Source: Kosakonia oryziphila
GTDB lineage: Bacteria; Pseudomonadota; Gammaproteobacteria; Enterobacterales; Enterobacteriaceae
Direction: 5' to 3'
DNA: 53,852 nt
NCBI RefSeq assembly: GCF_900094795.1
Contig: NZ_FMBC01000036.1
Location: forward strand, 1 to 53,852
A program made the position numbers and the translations under genes. Positions within the stretch are counted from its first letter, which is position 1. Each line of letters begins with the position of its first letter. Positions 34,052 to 44,270 of the stretch are shown one piece after another. The notes below the pieces were generated by a model. That model had not been told where the DNA came from, ran no database searches, and saw only the letters and a list, made by a program, of their open reading frames with translations.

Positions 34052-35134
34052 TCAGTTGCGACGCCAGGTCTTCTGCGCCGAATTGACTTTATAGAGGTAA
34101 CGACGGGATTCCGCCGACGGATGGCGGGTAGCCAGGGTCTGGTAAACATCCCCTGGAGTCATAGTATTGATGATATTGGCGGCCTGCATCTTATCGCTGG
34201 AAAAGACGCGAAGTACGCTACCCGCGCCGCCGTTATAGGCGGTGATCACCGCATAACGCCGGGATGTCGGGTTGCTGATACCGGAGAGATAAACATTATT
34301 CAGCATCGCCAGATACGCAGTGCCGATATCAATATTGCTCTGCGGATCGAACAGATAGCTGCGATCCGGCGTACCGGATCTGCCCTGCGCGCGGAAGACA
34401 TCTTTCCCGGCGCTGTGCTGTACCACCTGCATCAGACCCAGCGCATCGGAGCGGCTAACCGCGTACGGGTTAAACGACGACTCAGTCTGCATAATCGCCA
34501 GAATCAGCGACTCATCGACGCCATATTTCCGCGAGGCCTGGCGCACCATACCGATATATTTATGCGCACGTTTGTCCAGATGGTTCGACACCAGATTGAG
34601 CGTCACGCTATAGATAACGCGTAAGCCGTTGCTGCGGTTTTTCAAGCGGGTTTGCAGCAGGTAATCCGCAAAGCGCGCTGCGCGCCACTCCCAGCGGATC
34701 GCTTCACCGTTGTTATCCAGAACCTGGCCATAAAGGAAAGGTTCTTTGGAGATCGGGATATCATCGGTATCAGAATAGAGGTCGATAGATCCCGGATCGT
34801 CACCCATCATAAGGGTTTTGATTATCGCCTGGCGCAGATGCGCAGCCGGATCGGTACCGGAAATCGTTTCGATGGTGATGGTACCCTTATCAAAGTTGAT
34901 GTGGCTACGAGTCTGGTATTGGTCAGTGTATTTGACGTAATCCTTCGGCCCGGCGATCAGGACTTCGTTAAATCCCCAAAGATTCTCAATGTTGTGGGCG
35001 AACTGCCCCATCAAAATATCAAAACCGTTAGTGTCTTTAATCCAGGCTTCGTTATAGGCTTCGCCCGATTTGTTAGAGCTGGAACAAGAAATCAGTAACG
35101 GCGCGATCATCACTAGCGCTAAAAATTTTTTCAT
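34052..35134 (-). CDS. mltC: Membrane-bound lytic murein transglycosylase C
   Basis: About 360 residues from the second ATG (35134), which gives the family start [17 protein letters not shown] with the lipoprotein Cys at residue 16. The N-terminal DUF3393 domain is followed by a C-terminal lysozyme-like SLT domain with the catalytic Glu in [16 protein letters not shown] and the ALGLMQV motif, then [10 protein letters not shown] and AYNGGAGSV. It cuts murein glycan strands from the outer membrane. It follows mutY and yggX on the same strand. Confidence 0.96.
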   Translation of the reverse strand: MKKFLALVMIAPLLISCSSSNKSGEAYNEAWIKDTNGFDILMGQFAHNIENLWGFNEVLIAGPKDYVKYTDQYQTRSHINFDKGTITIETISGTDPAAHLRQAIIKTLMMGDDPGSIDLYSDTDDIPISKEPFLYGQVLDNNGEAIRWEWRAARFADYLLQTRLKNRSNGLRVIYSVTLNLVSNHLDKRAHKYIGMVRQASRKYGVDESLILAIMQTESSFNPYAVSRSDALGLMQVVQHSAGKDVFRAQGRSGTPDRSYLFDPQSNIDIGTAYLAMLNNVYLSGISNPTSRRYAVITAYNGGAGSVLRVFSSDKMQAANIINTMTPGDVYQTLATRHPSAESRRYLYKVNSAQKTWRRN

Positions 35135-35165
35135 CATTCCGGATGCAGTTGTGTTTGGGGAAAAC

Positions 35166-35186
35166 GCGCCTGTGACGCCCAGGCGC
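35166..35186 (-). terminator. Hairpin between yggX and mltC
   Basis: GCGCCTG / CAGGCGC, a 7-bp perfect stem with 7-base loop; on the minus strand it is followed by CGTTTTCC. It may reduce read-through from mutY-yggX into mltC. Confidence 0.55.
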
Positions 35187-35239
35187 TGGCAATATCTTCC
35201 CGTTTCGCGACATTGCCAGCCGTGCAGATATTCAGGCGC

Positions 35240-35527
<288 letters not shown>

Positions 35528-35543
35528 CTACTTGCGCACCGCG

Positions 35544-36593
35544 CTACTTCGCTTCGGCGCGTAATTGCTGTATCAGGCGTTCCACTGGGGCCGCCAGACC
35601 GACGGATGGCGGTTGCGCCAAGTTATACCAGAGACCCGCGCCATCATCCATGCAGGATGAGAACGAGGACACGCCAAGCCACATAGGCACAATATCCAGG
35701 TGGAAATGGCTGAAGGTATGGCGGAATGCCACAAGCTGGCTGAGATTATCGGCGCTAATGTTCCTCTGCGCCAGCCAGTCGCGCAGCCCCGCTTCATCAT
35801 TGAACTGTGGGAAACAGAACAAACCGCCCCACAGCCCACTAGGCGGGCGCTGCTCGAGATAAACCTCGCCTTCATGCTGCATCAACAGGAAATAGCCGGT
35901 ACGTTCAGGCAGTGTCTGTTTGGGTTTTTTACCGGGATAATATGCCCACGACTGCGCCGCTTTTGCTTCGCAGCCGGTTTGCAATGGGCACAATTCGCAC
36001 TTCGGTCTGGAACGGGTGCAGACGATAGCACCAAGATCCATCATCGCCTGGTTAAAGCGTTCCACCCCTTTCGCTGGTGTGACTTCACTGCTGATATCCC
36101 ACAGCCGTTTTTCCACCTCTTTTTTACCCGGCCAACCCGCAACCGCGTAGCAGCGTGCCAGCACGCGTTTAACGTTACCATCAAGGATAGGAAAATGTTT
36201 ACCCAGCGACAGAGATAGGATCGCGCCTGCGGTGGAGCGGCCAACGCCAGGAAGCGCAGCCACTTCTTCAAAGGTTTCCGGGAAATGGCCGCCGTGCAGG
36301 TTCGCCACCTGTTGCGCAGCTTTATGCAGATTGCGGGCGCGAGCGTAATAGCCCAGCCCGGTCCACAGATGTAGCACTTCATCCAGCGGAGCGTTTGCCA
36401 GATCGGTCACAGTCGGGAAATGGGCCATAAAACGCTGGAAATAAGGAATAACGGTTGTAACCTGCGTCTGTTGCAACATCACTTCCGACAGCCATACTTT
36501 GTAAGGCGTTTTTTCAATTTGCCAGGGCAGAGTTTTTCGCCCGTATTTATCGTACCAGTCCAGAACCTGGGCTGAAAATTGAGACGCTTGCAT
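35544..36593 (-). CDS. mutY: Adenine DNA glycosylase MutY
   Basis: 349 residues from ATG 36593 ([20 protein letters not shown]), the E. coli start. The helix-hairpin-helix reads [14 protein letters not shown] with the GPVD-region [12 protein letters not shown]; the catalytic Glu is in [11 protein letters not shown]. The 4Fe-4S ligands are in [17 protein letters not shown]. The C-terminal Nudix-like domain (about 225-349) recognises 8-oxoG. It removes A opposite 8-oxoG. It is divergent from trmB. Confidence 0.97.
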   Translation of the reverse strand: MQASQFSAQVLDWYDKYGRKTLPWQIEKTPYKVWLSEVMLQQTQVTTVIPYFQRFMAHFPTVTDLANAPLDEVLHLWTGLGYYARARNLHKAAQQVANLHGGHFPETFEEVAALPGVGRSTAGAILSLSLGKHFPILDGNVKRVLARCYAVAGWPGKKEVEKRLWDISSEVTPAKGVERFNQAMMDLGAIVCTRSRPKCELCPLQTGCEAKAAQSWAYYPGKKPKQTLPERTGYFLLMQHEGEVYLEQRPPSGLWGGLFCFPQFNDEAGLRDWLAQRNISADNLSQLVAFRHTFSHFHLDIVPMWLGVSSFSSCMDDGAGLWYNLAQPPSVGLAAPVERLIQQLRAEAK

Positions 36594-36735
36594 GGTCACC
36601 AGAATCACGTTGTCAGGGGCAAAGATTGCAGCACAGAGGCGTTGGCCTGTAAACCGGAACTTTCCGGTGCTTGCATCATGCGATTAACTTTGGATAATGC
36701 CCGTTTCCTGAACACTCTCACGAGCAGATCACTTT

Positions 36736-37455
36736 ATGAATAACGACGTCATTTCACCGGAATTTGATGAAAATGGCCGTCCATTGCGCCGGATCCGTAG
36801 CTTTGTCCGTCGCCAGGGCCGCCTGACTAAAGGACAGCAGCACGCGCTGGAAAATTACTGGCCGGTGATGGGCGTTGAGTTCAGCGAACAGCCACTGGAT
36901 CTCGTCGCGCTGTTTGGCCGCTCGGCGCCGGTTACGCTGGAAATTGGCTTCGGTATGGGTGCTTCGCTGGTGGAGATGGCGAAAATGCGTCCGGAGCAGA
37001 ACTTCCTCGGTATCGAAGTTCACTCGCCGGGCGTCGGCGCTTGCCTCTCTTCTGCACATGAAGAGGGCGTTGAGAACCTGCGCGTGATGTGCCACGACGC
37101 AGTCGAAGTGCTGCATAAAATGATCCCTGACAATTCTTTAAATATGGTGCAACTGTTTTTCCCTGACCCGTGGCATAAAGCACGTCATAATAAACGCCGC
37201 ATCGTTCAGGTACCGTTTGCTGAACTGGTGAAAAGCAAGCTCAAGCTGGGCGGCGTGTTCCATATGGCGACTGACTGGGAAGCCTATGCGCAACATATGC
37301 TTGAAGTGATGTCCTCTATTGACGGTTATAAAAACCTGTCGGCGACGAATGACTTTGTGCCGCGTCCGGATTCGCGTCCAGTGACTAAATTTGAACAGCG
37401 TGGCCACCGTCTTGGCCACGGCGTATGGGACTTAATGTTCGAGAGGGTGAGATAA
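36736..37455 (+). CDS. trmB: tRNA (guanine-N7)-methyltransferase
   Basis: A 239-residue protein, same length as E. coli TrmB. The SAM motif is [28 protein letters not shown] and [16 protein letters not shown] are signature blocks, the second carrying catalytic and tRNA-contact residues. It makes m7G46 in tRNAs. The stop TAATG is shared with yggL. Confidence 0.97.
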   Translation: MNNDVISPEFDENGRPLRRIRSFVRRQGRLTKGQQHALENYWPVMGVEFSEQPLDLVALFGRSAPVTLEIGFGMGASLVEMAKMRPEQNFLGIEVHSPGVGACLSSAHEEGVENLRVMCHDAVEVLHKMIPDNSLNMVQLFFPDPWHKARHNKRRIVQVPFAELVKSKLKLGGVFHMATDWEAYAQHMLEVMSSIDGYKNLSATNDFVPRPDSRPVTKFEQRGHRLGHGVWDLMFERVR

Positions 37456-37781
37456 TGGCAACAAACCGCAGCCGTCGCTTGCGTAAAAAAATGCATATCG
37501 ACGAATTCCAGGAACTGGGTTTTTCCGTTGCATGGCGTTTTCCGGAAGGCACTAGTGAAGAACAGATCGATAAAACCGTTGATGACTTTATTCAGGAAGT
37601 GATCGAGCCGAACAAGCTGGCGTTTGACGGCAGTGGTTATCTGGCCTGGGATGGTCTGATCTGTTTGCAGGAAATCGGTAAATGTACCGAAGAACATCAG
37701 ACCATTGTGCGTAAGTGGCTGGGAGACCGTAAACTGAGCGAGGTACGCGTCAGCGAACTTTTTGACGTTTGGTGGGACTAA
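37455..37781 (+). CDS. yggL: YggL, DUF469 ribosome-associated protein
   Basis: 108 residues from ATG 37455, which shares its A with the trmB stop. [20 protein letters not shown] has a basic N-terminus, followed by the acidic DUF469 body ending SELFDVWWD. E. coli YggL is reported to associate with the large ribosomal subunit; the function is not settled. It is translated with trmB. Confidence 0.95.
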   Translation: MATNRSRRLRKKMHIDEFQELGFSVAWRFPEGTSEEQIDKTVDDFIQEVIEPNKLAFDGSGYLAWDGLICLQEIGKCTEEHQTIVRKWLGDRKLSEVRVSELFDVWWD

Positions 37782-37792
37782 TAAAGCATAAG

Positions 37793-37820
37793 GGGCCAGC
37801 ATTAGCTGGCCCGTTTTGTC
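37793..37820 (+). terminator. yggL terminator
   Basis: GGGCCAGC-ATTA-GCTGGCCC, a perfect 8-bp stem with 4-base loop (37793-37812) followed by GTTTTGTC. It ends the trmB-yggL unit just before yggN. Confidence 0.85.
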
Positions 37821-37836
37821 TCTACAGGAGTTTTTT

Positions 37837-38556
37837 ATGATGCGCAAAACGCTGTTAGCGGCGGCTCTTACGGTTACCGCTTTTGCGGCTCAGGCTGATT
37901 ATCAATGTGGCGTGACGCCGCGTGACGATGTAATCATCAGCCCGCAAACCGTGCAGGTGAAAGGTGAGAACGGTAACCTGGTGATCACCCCGGACGGTAA
38001 TGTCATGTTTAACGGCAAGCAACCTTCACTAACTGCTTCGCAGCGCGAGCAGGCGAAGGATTACCAGGCCGAATTGCGCAGCGCTCTGCCATGGATTGAC
38101 GATGGCGCGCGCCGTCGCGTGGAGAAAAGCCGCGTGGCGCTGGATTCGATCATTGTCAAACAGGTGGGGGAGGACAGCAGCATGCGCAACCGTCTGACCA
38201 AACTGGATGCACAGCTGAAAGAGCAGATGAACCGCATTATTGAACATCGCAACGATGGTCTGACATTCCACTACAAAGCGATTGATGAAGTGCGCGCTAA
38301 TGGTCAGCAACTGGTGAACCAGACAATGGGCGGCATTTTGCAGGACAGCATCAACGAAATGGGTACTAAAGCCGTGCTGAAGAGCGGAGGTAATCCGTTA
38401 CAGAGTGTTCTGGGGAGCCTCGGCGGTTTACAGACGGCTATTCAGGATGAGTGGAAAAACCAGGAAGCGGATTTCCAACAGTTTGGCAAAGACGTTTGCA
38501 AGCGTGTCGTCTCGTTGGAAGATAACCGCAAAGCGTTAACCGCCGAATTGAAGTGA
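37837..38556 (+). CDS. yggN: YggN, DUF2884 periplasmic protein
   Basis: 239 residues from ATG 37837 (AGGAG about 9 bases upstream), the E. coli length. A signal peptide MMRKTLLAAALTVTAFAAQA is followed by DYQCGVTPRDDVIISPQTVQV, so Cys residues face the periplasm. The middle is helical (EQMNRIIEHRNDGLTFHYKA). Function is unknown. It is followed by a strong terminator. Confidence 0.95.
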   Translation: MMRKTLLAAALTVTAFAAQADYQCGVTPRDDVIISPQTVQVKGENGNLVITPDGNVMFNGKQPSLTASQREQAKDYQAELRSALPWIDDGARRRVEKSRVALDSIIVKQVGEDSSMRNRLTKLDAQLKEQMNRIIEHRNDGLTFHYKAIDEVRANGQQLVNQTMGGILQDSINEMGTKAVLKSGGNPLQSVLGSLGGLQTAIQDEWKNQEADFQQFGKDVCKRVVSLEDNRKALTAELK

Positions 38557-38592
38557 TTTCCTGTCACAGGCTTTTTTATTTTCGCATGGTCA

Positions 38593-38627
38593 AATAAAGC
38601 CCGGCTATATATTAGCCGGGCTTTATT
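38593..38627. terminator. Strong bidirectional-type terminator after yggN
   Basis: AATAAAGCCCGGCT pairs perfectly with AGCCGGGCTTTATT (38593-38606 with 38614-38627) around loop ATATATT. The T-rich arm serves the + strand (yggN), and the A-rich arm would serve a minus-strand transcript. Confidence 0.9.
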
Positions 38628-38694
38628 ATTTCATTCGTATACATTACACATCTGAAATATTTTCAAACCGATTTGATATGTTAATTAAGGTAGG

Positions 38695-38723
38695 TTGACA
38701 TGGTTATGCCTTAATGTTATCTG
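38695..38723 (+). promoter_or_regulatory. Putative promoter of the Wzz/FepE-like gene
   Basis: A perfect -35 TTGACA at 38695-38700 is followed after 17 bases by TATCTG (38718-38723) as a partial -10. It lies in the AT-rich gap after the yggN terminator. This makes the TTG at 38695 unlikely to be a start codon. Confidence 0.5.
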
Positions 38724-38808
38724 GAATTCGGTAAGCTTAATTCACTTTAAGAAATATCTCATTGATGATAATATCGCATTTCAAATCATGGGATCGATGC
38801 TTGCCTAT

Positions 38809-39912
38809 ATGACATCACAACATATTCAATCGAAAAATGACGCCTCCATCTATGATGGGGTTCCTGAACGCTACAAAAATACTGAGATTGATCTGCTCGG
38901 TTTAATTAGCACTTTGTGGGAAAGTAAACGAATCATCATTTCGGCTATTCTGCTATTTTCTGTGGTCGGATTCTTTATTAGTGCGTTATTAACGCCAAAA
39001 TGGACCAGCCAGGCAGAAATCACGCCAGCAGAAAAACCGCAATGGAGCCAATTGCAAAAGACGCTTTCTACTTTGCAGGTTCTCGACGTTAAACCTTCCC
39101 TTGATAAGGTAGAAGTATTTAACCTGTTCCTGAAAAAGTTTAATTCTGAGTCGCTGCGCGAAGAGTTCCTGACATCCTCACCGCTGGTGGCTGGTAAGCT
39201 GATGGCCTCTAATCCTGATGCCGAAGAGCTGCGTCGTGGCATTGTACTGCTGTCCGAGAAGATCAAGGCGGTCAATAACACAACGGTGAAAAGTGCCGAT
39301 ACCGTGCCTTACCAGTCCTGGTCGTTAAGCTTCACCGCCCCGGTAGCTGGCGAGGCTAAAGAAATTCTTAGCGGCTACATCAATTATATTTCTGCGTTGG
39401 TTGTTAAAGAAACGTTAGATTATCTGCGCGAAGAAGTGGATTTAAAAAAGAATACGGAGAGGGAGTCTCTGGCGATGGAGCGTGAGCGGATGAATACGCT
39501 GCATGACACCAAATTGAAGCGACTAAATTACTCGCTGGAAGTGGCTAACGCTGCCGGTATTAAACGTCCTGTTTACAGTAATGGGCAAACCGTGCAGGAT
39601 GACCCGGATTATTCTATTGCTTTGGGTGCTGATGGCATTGCTGAAAAGCTTAAAATCGAACAATCGATTGCCGATGTTACCAGGCTTAATGCGGATTTCC
39701 GTTATCGTGAACATCGCCTGGCGGAACTGGACAAACTGGATATTAAAGATATCACCTTCATCCCATTTAAATATCAGCTTTCTCCGTCTTTACCTACCAA
39801 AAAAGAGGGGCCGGGACGGGTTTTATTTATTATTCTGGCGGCGCTGTGTGGTGGGGTTATTGCCAGTGTTGTGGTACTAGTGCGACACGCTTTGCAGCAA
39901 CAGCATCATTAA
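38809..39912 (+). CDS. Wzz/FepE-like polysaccharide chain-length regulator
   Basis: About 367 residues if it starts at ATG 38809 (MTSQHIQSKNDAS); ATGs at 38788 and 38797 are alternatives and none has a clear ribosome site. Two membrane segments flank a periplasmic domain: one near residues 33-53 (SAILLFSVVGFFISALL) and one near the C-terminus (VLFIILAALCGGVIASVVVL) preceded by the Pro-rich YQLSPSLPTKKEGPGR motif of Wzz proteins. Internal segments (AANAAGIKRPVYSNGQTVQDDPD-type) align with FepE from memory. It would set modal length of O-antigen or a related surface glycan from the inner membrane. It sits where E. coli K-12 has ansB and yggM and has no polysaccharide genes beside it. Confidence 0.85.
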   Translation: MTSQHIQSKNDASIYDGVPERYKNTEIDLLGLISTLWESKRIIISAILLFSVVGFFISALLTPKWTSQAEITPAEKPQWSQLQKTLSTLQVLDVKPSLDKVEVFNLFLKKFNSESLREEFLTSSPLVAGKLMASNPDAEELRRGIVLLSEKIKAVNNTTVKSADTVPYQSWSLSFTAPVAGEAKEILSGYINYISALVVKETLDYLREEVDLKKNTERESLAMERERMNTLHDTKLKRLNYSLEVANAAGIKRPVYSNGQTVQDDPDYSIALGADGIAEKLKIEQSIADVTRLNADFRYREHRLAELDKLDIKDITFIPFKYQLSPSLPTKKEGPGRVLFIILAALCGGVIASVVVLVRHALQQQHH

Positions 39913-39964
39913 TATTTCTGTGGTACTTTCGGCTCTCTGCATTCCGTGCAGAGGGCCAACGTCT

Positions 39965-41101
39965 TTATTCAGCCAGAAACAATTCAAGCAGCGAATTGAG
40001 AAACAGCTTACCGTGTTCGGTTATTTGCCAGTACGAGTCGCATTCACTCAAATAATTTAATGCCAGCGCCTGCTCGATCTGCGTGCGTATCGTGCTTTCA
40101 TCCAGCCCAGTGTAGCGGGTGAATTCAGCGCGCGGCGCAGGCTCCAGCAGGCGAAAGCGATTCATAAAGAATTCGAACGGTTTATCCTGCGCTTCAACAT
40201 CGTGCTGCTTATCAAGGTATTTTCCCTGCATATACCCACGCGGATGGCGCGTTTTCGCCGTACGCAGAATGCGCCCATCCGCAAAAGTGACTTTACCGTG
40301 CGCGCCGCAGCCAATACCCAGGTAATCACCAAAGCGCCAGTAATTGAGGTTGTGCTGACACTGATAACCCGGTTTTGCATAGGCTGAAGTTTCATACTGT
40401 TGATAACCAGCCGCAGTAAGGATCTGGTGTCCCTGCTCGAAAATATCCCACAGCGCATCATCGTCCGGCAGCACCGGCGGGCGCGAGCCAAACAGCGTAT
40501 TGGGTTCGATAGTTAGTTGATACCACGACAGATGTGGGGGGTTAAGCTCGATGGCCTGGTGCAGATCGTCCAGCGCTTCTTCCAGCGACTGATCCGGCAG
40601 ACCATGCATCAAATCAAGGTTAAAGCTGCGCAGCCCCAACCCGCTTGCCAGCTTCGCCGCACGTTTCGCTTCCTCCGGGCCGTGAATTCGCCCGAGCCGC
40701 TGAAGCTTGGTTTCACTGAAGCTTTGCACACCGATGGAAATACGGTTCACGCCCGCACGCTGGTAATCGACAAAACGAGCTGCTTCCACGGTGCCTGGGT
40801 TGGCCTCCATGGTTATTTCCGCATCGGCCGCAAGCGGTAGCCGGACGCGCACGCCATCCAGCAGCGTTTGCATCGCCGGGCCGGACAGCAGGCTCGGTGT
40901 GCCGCCACCAATAAAGATGGTCTTTATTTCACGTCCCTGCGCCCATGGCGCGTCAGCATCAAGATCGTTCAGCAGATGCTGAACGTAATTGTCGTGCGGC
41001 ACTTCGCCCTTCAGCGCGTGCGAGTTGAAGTCGCAGTACGGGCATTTCTGCACGCACCAGGGGATATGGATATACAGGCTCAGAGGTGGCAAATCAGCCA
41101 T
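39965..41101 (-). CDS. hemW: HemW, radical SAM heme-binding protein
   Basis: A 378-residue protein with the radical SAM cluster motif in [17 protein letters not shown] (CxxxCxxC with an extra Cys), then [11 protein letters not shown] and [10 protein letters not shown]. The C-terminal HemN-like domain is [12 protein letters not shown] and [11 protein letters not shown]. HemW is a heme chaperone, not the HemN oxidase: the fourth Cys typical of HemN is not used here. The start overlaps the end of rdgB by 8 bases. Older name yggW. Confidence 0.95.
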   Translation of the reverse strand: MADLPPLSLYIHIPWCVQKCPYCDFNSHALKGEVPHDNYVQHLLNDLDADAPWAQGREIKTIFIGGGTPSLLSGPAMQTLLDGVRVRLPLAADAEITMEANPGTVEAARFVDYQRAGVNRISIGVQSFSETKLQRLGRIHGPEEAKRAAKLASGLGLRSFNLDLMHGLPDQSLEEALDDLHQAIELNPPHLSWYQLTIEPNTLFGSRPPVLPDDDALWDIFEQGHQILTAAGYQQYETSAYAKPGYQCQHNLNYWRFGDYLGIGCGAHGKVTFADGRILRTAKTRHPRGYMQGKYLDKQHDVEAQDKPFEFFMNRFRLLEPAPRAEFTRYTGLDESTIRTQIEQALALNYLSECDSYWQITEHGKLFLNSLLELFLAE

Positions 41102-41687
41102 TACGCAATGCTTCCAGTAATAGTTTCAACGCCTGGCCGCGATGGGAAATAGCGCTTTTCTCTTCGCGGGTAAGTTCCGCAGCAGTCTTACCCCTGGAAG
41201 GAACAAAGAAAATTGGATCGTAGCCAAAACCGCCGCTACCAGCCGACTGTCGCGCGATTACGCCGGGCCAGCTACCGTGACACACCAGCGGAGTCGGATC
41301 GTCCGCATGGCGCATATAGACCAGCACACAGTGGAACTGTGCGGTACGCTGTCCATCCGGGACAGATTTCAGCGCATCAAGCAGCTTTTCCAGGTTCTGC
41401 TGATCAGTCGCATCCATGCCGGAATAGCGCGCCGAATAGATCCCCGGTGCGCCCTGTAATGCATCAACCGCCAGGCCGGAATCGTCAGCAATGGCGGGCA
41501 AACCGGTAACCTGCGCCGCGTGGCGCGCTTTGAGGATTGCGTTCTCAATAAACGTCAACCCGGTCTCTTCTGCGGACTCAACGCCCAGCTCAGTTTGTGC
41601 GACCACGTCGAGGCCAAAATCATTCAATAGCGAGGCGAGCTCGCGCACTTTACCGGCATTACCGGTCGCGAGGACAACTTTTTGCAT
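41094..41687 (-). CDS. rdgB: dITP/XTP pyrophosphatase
   Basis: A 197-residue protein of the Ham1 family: [18 protein letters not shown] at the start, [15 protein letters not shown] and [20 protein letters not shown] with the metal ligands, and [20 protein letters not shown] near the end. It removes non-canonical purine nucleotides. It is in the yggS-yggT-yggU-rdgB-hemW operon on the minus strand. Confidence 0.97.
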   Translation of the reverse strand: MQKVVLATGNAGKVRELASLLNDFGLDVVAQTELGVESAEETGLTFIENAILKARHAAQVTGLPAIADDSGLAVDALQGAPGIYSARYSGMDATDQQNLEKLLDALKSVPDGQRTAQFHCVLVYMRHADDPTPLVCHGSWPGVIARQSAGSGGFGYDPIFFVPSRGKTAAELTREEKSAISHRGQALKLLLEALRNG

Positions 41688-41695
41688 AGTGGATC

Positions 41696-41998
41696 CTAAT
41701 CGATTAGCGCCGCGACTTCCGTCGGGATCTGTTGCGGATGAGTAATTTTAATCTGCTTATGGCGGCCAAGTTCGCCTTTTTCAATCACAACCTGGTTTTT
41801 TGCCACACGAAACTGCTTTGCGAGGTATTTGACCAGGTGTGCATTTGCCTGGCCGTCGACAGGTGGAGCGGTGATGGCGACTTTCAGTTCGTCGCCATGC
41901 AAGCCGATAATGCTGTCGCGGCTGGCTTTCGGCTGAATGTACAGCCGCAAAACCAACCCCTCTTCACAGGTAGAAACAGCACTCATAGTGCCATCCAC
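41696..41998 (-). CDS. yggU: YggU, DUF167 protein
   Basis: A 100-residue protein matching the DUF167 family: [40 protein letters not shown] and [15 protein letters not shown]. Function unknown, conserved in this operon. The start overlaps the end of yggT by 16 bases, and rdgB starts 8 bases later. Confidence 0.95.
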   Translation of the reverse strand: MDGTMSAVSTCEEGLVLRLYIQPKASRDSIIGLHGDELKVAITAPPVDGQANAHLVKYLAKQFRVAKNQVVIEKGELGRHKQIKITHPQQIPTEVAALID

Positions 41999-42549
41999 AG
42001 CCCCGGCAGAAGAATATCGCCGGTGGATTGCAGCAGCTCTGCAACGCCCATATTGATGACGTACAGCAACAGCACCAGAATCATCGGCGAGAAGTCGATG
42101 CCGCCCATCGCTGGCAGCAGATTACGTATTGGACGCAGTAGCGGCTCCGTCAACTGTATTAAAACGTATTCGACCGGGCTACGGCCCTGGCTAACCCAAC
42201 TCATGATCGCCATGACCAGCAGCACCCAAAAAATCATCAGGCCGATGGTTTTCAGTAAAATCAGCAGCGCGGAAATCCAGATGATTGGCTGGAAGGTGAT
42301 CACCATAAATAGCACGATCGCTTTGATTAGACTGAGCACAAAAGCGACCAGCAGCGAGGCGCTATCCAGCGGCCCCAGCGGCGGAATGACACGGCGCAAT
42401 GGCCCGACAATCGGCTGTGTAGATTTCACTACAAATTGCGAAAACGGGTTGTAAAAATCGCAGCGTGCCCACTGCATCCAGACGCGCAACAGCAGAACCA
42501 TCGTATAGAGTTCAAGCACTGTCGAGAGCAGGAAAGTCAACGTCTTCAT
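41983..42549 (-). CDS. yggT: YggT family membrane protein
   Basis: 188 residues from ATG 42549 ([20 protein letters not shown]); E. coli YggT starts at the equivalent Met. It has two YGGT repeats, each with a helix pair around a RxVxPPxG-like turn ([16 protein letters not shown] and [16 protein letters not shown]). Proposed roles in osmotic or cell-shape control are not firmly assigned. It overlaps yggU and follows yggS by 18 bases. Confidence 0.95.
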   Translation of the reverse strand: MKTLTFLLSTVLELYTMVLLLRVWMQWARCDFYNPFSQFVVKSTQPIVGPLRRVIPPLGPLDSASLLVAFVLSLIKAIVLFMVITFQPIIWISALLILLKTIGLMIFWVLLVMAIMSWVSQGRSPVEYVLIQLTEPLLRPIRNLLPAMGGIDFSPMILVLLLYVINMGVAELLQSTGDILLPGLWMAL

Positions 42550-42567
42550 GGCGTTCCTCAATATTCC

Positions 42568-43272
42568 TTAATTTTTCGTGTAATCGCGCGCACCAAAAAT
42601 AGCTGTGCCGATGCGCACCATCGTGCTGCCAGCCGCAATGGCGGCGATCATGTCGTCCGTCATGCCCAGCGACAGGGTATCCACGGTTGAATAACGTGTT
42701 TTGAGCGCTTCAAATGCTACAGCCATTTGCCGTGCTACGGCAAACTGCCGCGCGTAATCCGTTTCAGGCGCGGGGATCGCCATCAAACCTCGCAGGCAAA
42801 TACCTGGTAATTCAACGATCTGTGCCGCCAGCGCATCCAACTCACTGAGGGCAACGCCTGATTTACTCTGCTCATCGCTGATGTTGACCTGAATCAGCAC
42901 ATTCAGCGGCGGCAGGCCAGCAGGGCGCTGTTCGCTTAAGCGGCTGGCGATGCGCAAACGATCGATAGTGTGGCACCAGTCGAAATGTTCGGCTACCAGA
43001 CGGCTTTTATTGGACTGCAACGGCCCGATAAAGTGCCATTGCAGATCTTTCACGCCTGCTTCGCGGAAGTGAAGGATCTTATCAACCCCTTCCTGAACAT
43101 AGTTTTCCCCAAACGCGCGCTGTTCGGCGTCAATGGCTTCTGCGACAGCGCTCGCAGGCTTAGTTTTGCTCACTGCAAGTAAAGTAACTTCTGCTGGAGC
43201 ACGGCCGCATTGCGTTGCGGCAGCGGAGATTTTGTCCCGGACCTGTGCCAGGTTATGCGCGATATCGTTCAT
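42568..43272 (-). CDS. yggS: YggS, PLP-binding homeostasis protein
   Basis: A 234-residue single-domain PLP-binding protein (PLPBP/YggS family). The PLP lysine is Lys36 in LLAVSKTKPAS; FGENYVQEGVDKI, WHFIGPLQSNKSR and LSLGMTDDMIAAI are the other signatures. It keeps vitamin B6 and branched-chain amino acid pools in balance and has no known enzyme activity. First gene of the minus operon, 17 bases from the divergent yggR start, so promoters of both overlap. Confidence 0.96.
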   Translation of the reverse strand: MNDIAHNLAQVRDKISAAATQCGRAPAEVTLLAVSKTKPASAVAEAIDAEQRAFGENYVQEGVDKILHFREAGVKDLQWHFIGPLQSNKSRLVAEHFDWCHTIDRLRIASRLSEQRPAGLPPLNVLIQVNISDEQSKSGVALSELDALAAQIVELPGICLRGLMAIPAPETDYARQFAVARQMAVAFEALKTRYSTVDTLSLGMTDDMIAAIAAGSTMVRIGTAIFGARDYTKN

Positions 43273-43289
43273 GTTTCCAGGATAGCGTT

Positions 43290-44270
43290 ATGGATATAGA
43301 TGAAATAGTGGAGCTTAGTGTAAAGCATAATGTCTCGGATCTACACCTGTGCAGTCATTGTCCACCGCGCTGGCGACAACAGGGACGTCTGGTGCCGGCA
43401 CCTTTTCCCATGTCTGACGTCAGTGGGTTTATCAATGCGCATCTTAGTAGCGCGTTGCAGCAGCAATGGCGAGAACAGGGACAGGTTGATTTCGCTCTTA
43501 CCACTGCGGGCGGACAACGCTTGCGTGCTGGTGCATTCAGCCATCATCAGGGAGTCTCGCTGGCGTTGCGACTGCTGGCGCAAAGCAGCCCATTGCTCGC
43601 AGAGCTGGATGCGCCCGCTGCGCTGAACACTCTGCTGGAGCGGGATAACGGGCTTATTCTGGTTACTGGCGCTACCGGTAGCGGCAAATCCACGACTCTT
43701 GCGGCGATGGTTGATTATCTCAATCAACATCATGACGGGCATATTTTGACGCTGGAAGATCCGATCGAATTTGTCCATACCAGCAAGCGTTGCTTGATCC
43801 AGCAGCGGGAGATCGGCCAGCACTGTAACTCATTCGCTGCGGGTTTGCGTGCAGCGCTGCGTGAAGATCCGGATGTGATCCTGCTGGGCGAGTTGCGCGA
43901 CAGCGAAACCATCCGTCTGGCTTTGACTGCCGCAGAGACCGGTCATCTGGTTCTGGCCACGCTGCATACGCGGGGAGCAGCGCAGGCGGTTGAACGTCTG
44001 GTGGATACGTTTCCGGCACAGGAGAAAGATCCGGTACGCAGCCAACTGGCCGGAAGTCTGCAAGCGGTGCTGGCGCAGAGGCTGGAAGCAGACACGCGGG
44101 GAGGGCGGATCGCGCTGTTTGAACTGCTGATTAATTCTCCGGCGGTCGCTAATCTGATCCGCGAAGGCAAAACACACCAGTTACCCGGCGTGATGCAGAC
44201 CGGGCAGCAGGCGGGCATGCAGACCTTTGCGCAGAGCCATCAGCAGCGCGTCCAGCAGGGCTGGCTTTAA
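43290..44270 (+). CDS. yggR: YggR, PilT-like ATPase
   Basis: 326 residues from ATG 43290 (MDIDEIVELSVKHNVSDLHL, with SDLHL as in PilT). It has Walker A GATGSGKSTTLAAM, the Asp box LTLEDPIEFVH, Walker B DVILLGELRD and the HTRGAAQAV-type His box. PilT proteins power pilus retraction; no pilus genes are near, so the role here is unknown. It is convergent with, and overlaps by 4 bases, the accessory FAD enzyme gene. Confidence 0.93.
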   Translation: MDIDEIVELSVKHNVSDLHLCSHCPPRWRQQGRLVPAPFPMSDVSGFINAHLSSALQQQWREQGQVDFALTTAGGQRLRAGAFSHHQGVSLALRLLAQSSPLLAELDAPAALNTLLERDNGLILVTGATGSGKSTTLAAMVDYLNQHHDGHILTLEDPIEFVHTSKRCLIQQREIGQHCNSFAAGLRAALREDPDVILLGELRDSETIRLALTAAETGHLVLATLHTRGAAQAVERLVDTFPAQEKDPVRSQLAGSLQAVLAQRLEADTRGGRIALFELLINSPAVANLIREGKTHQLPGVMQTGQQAGMQTFAQSHQQRVQQGWL

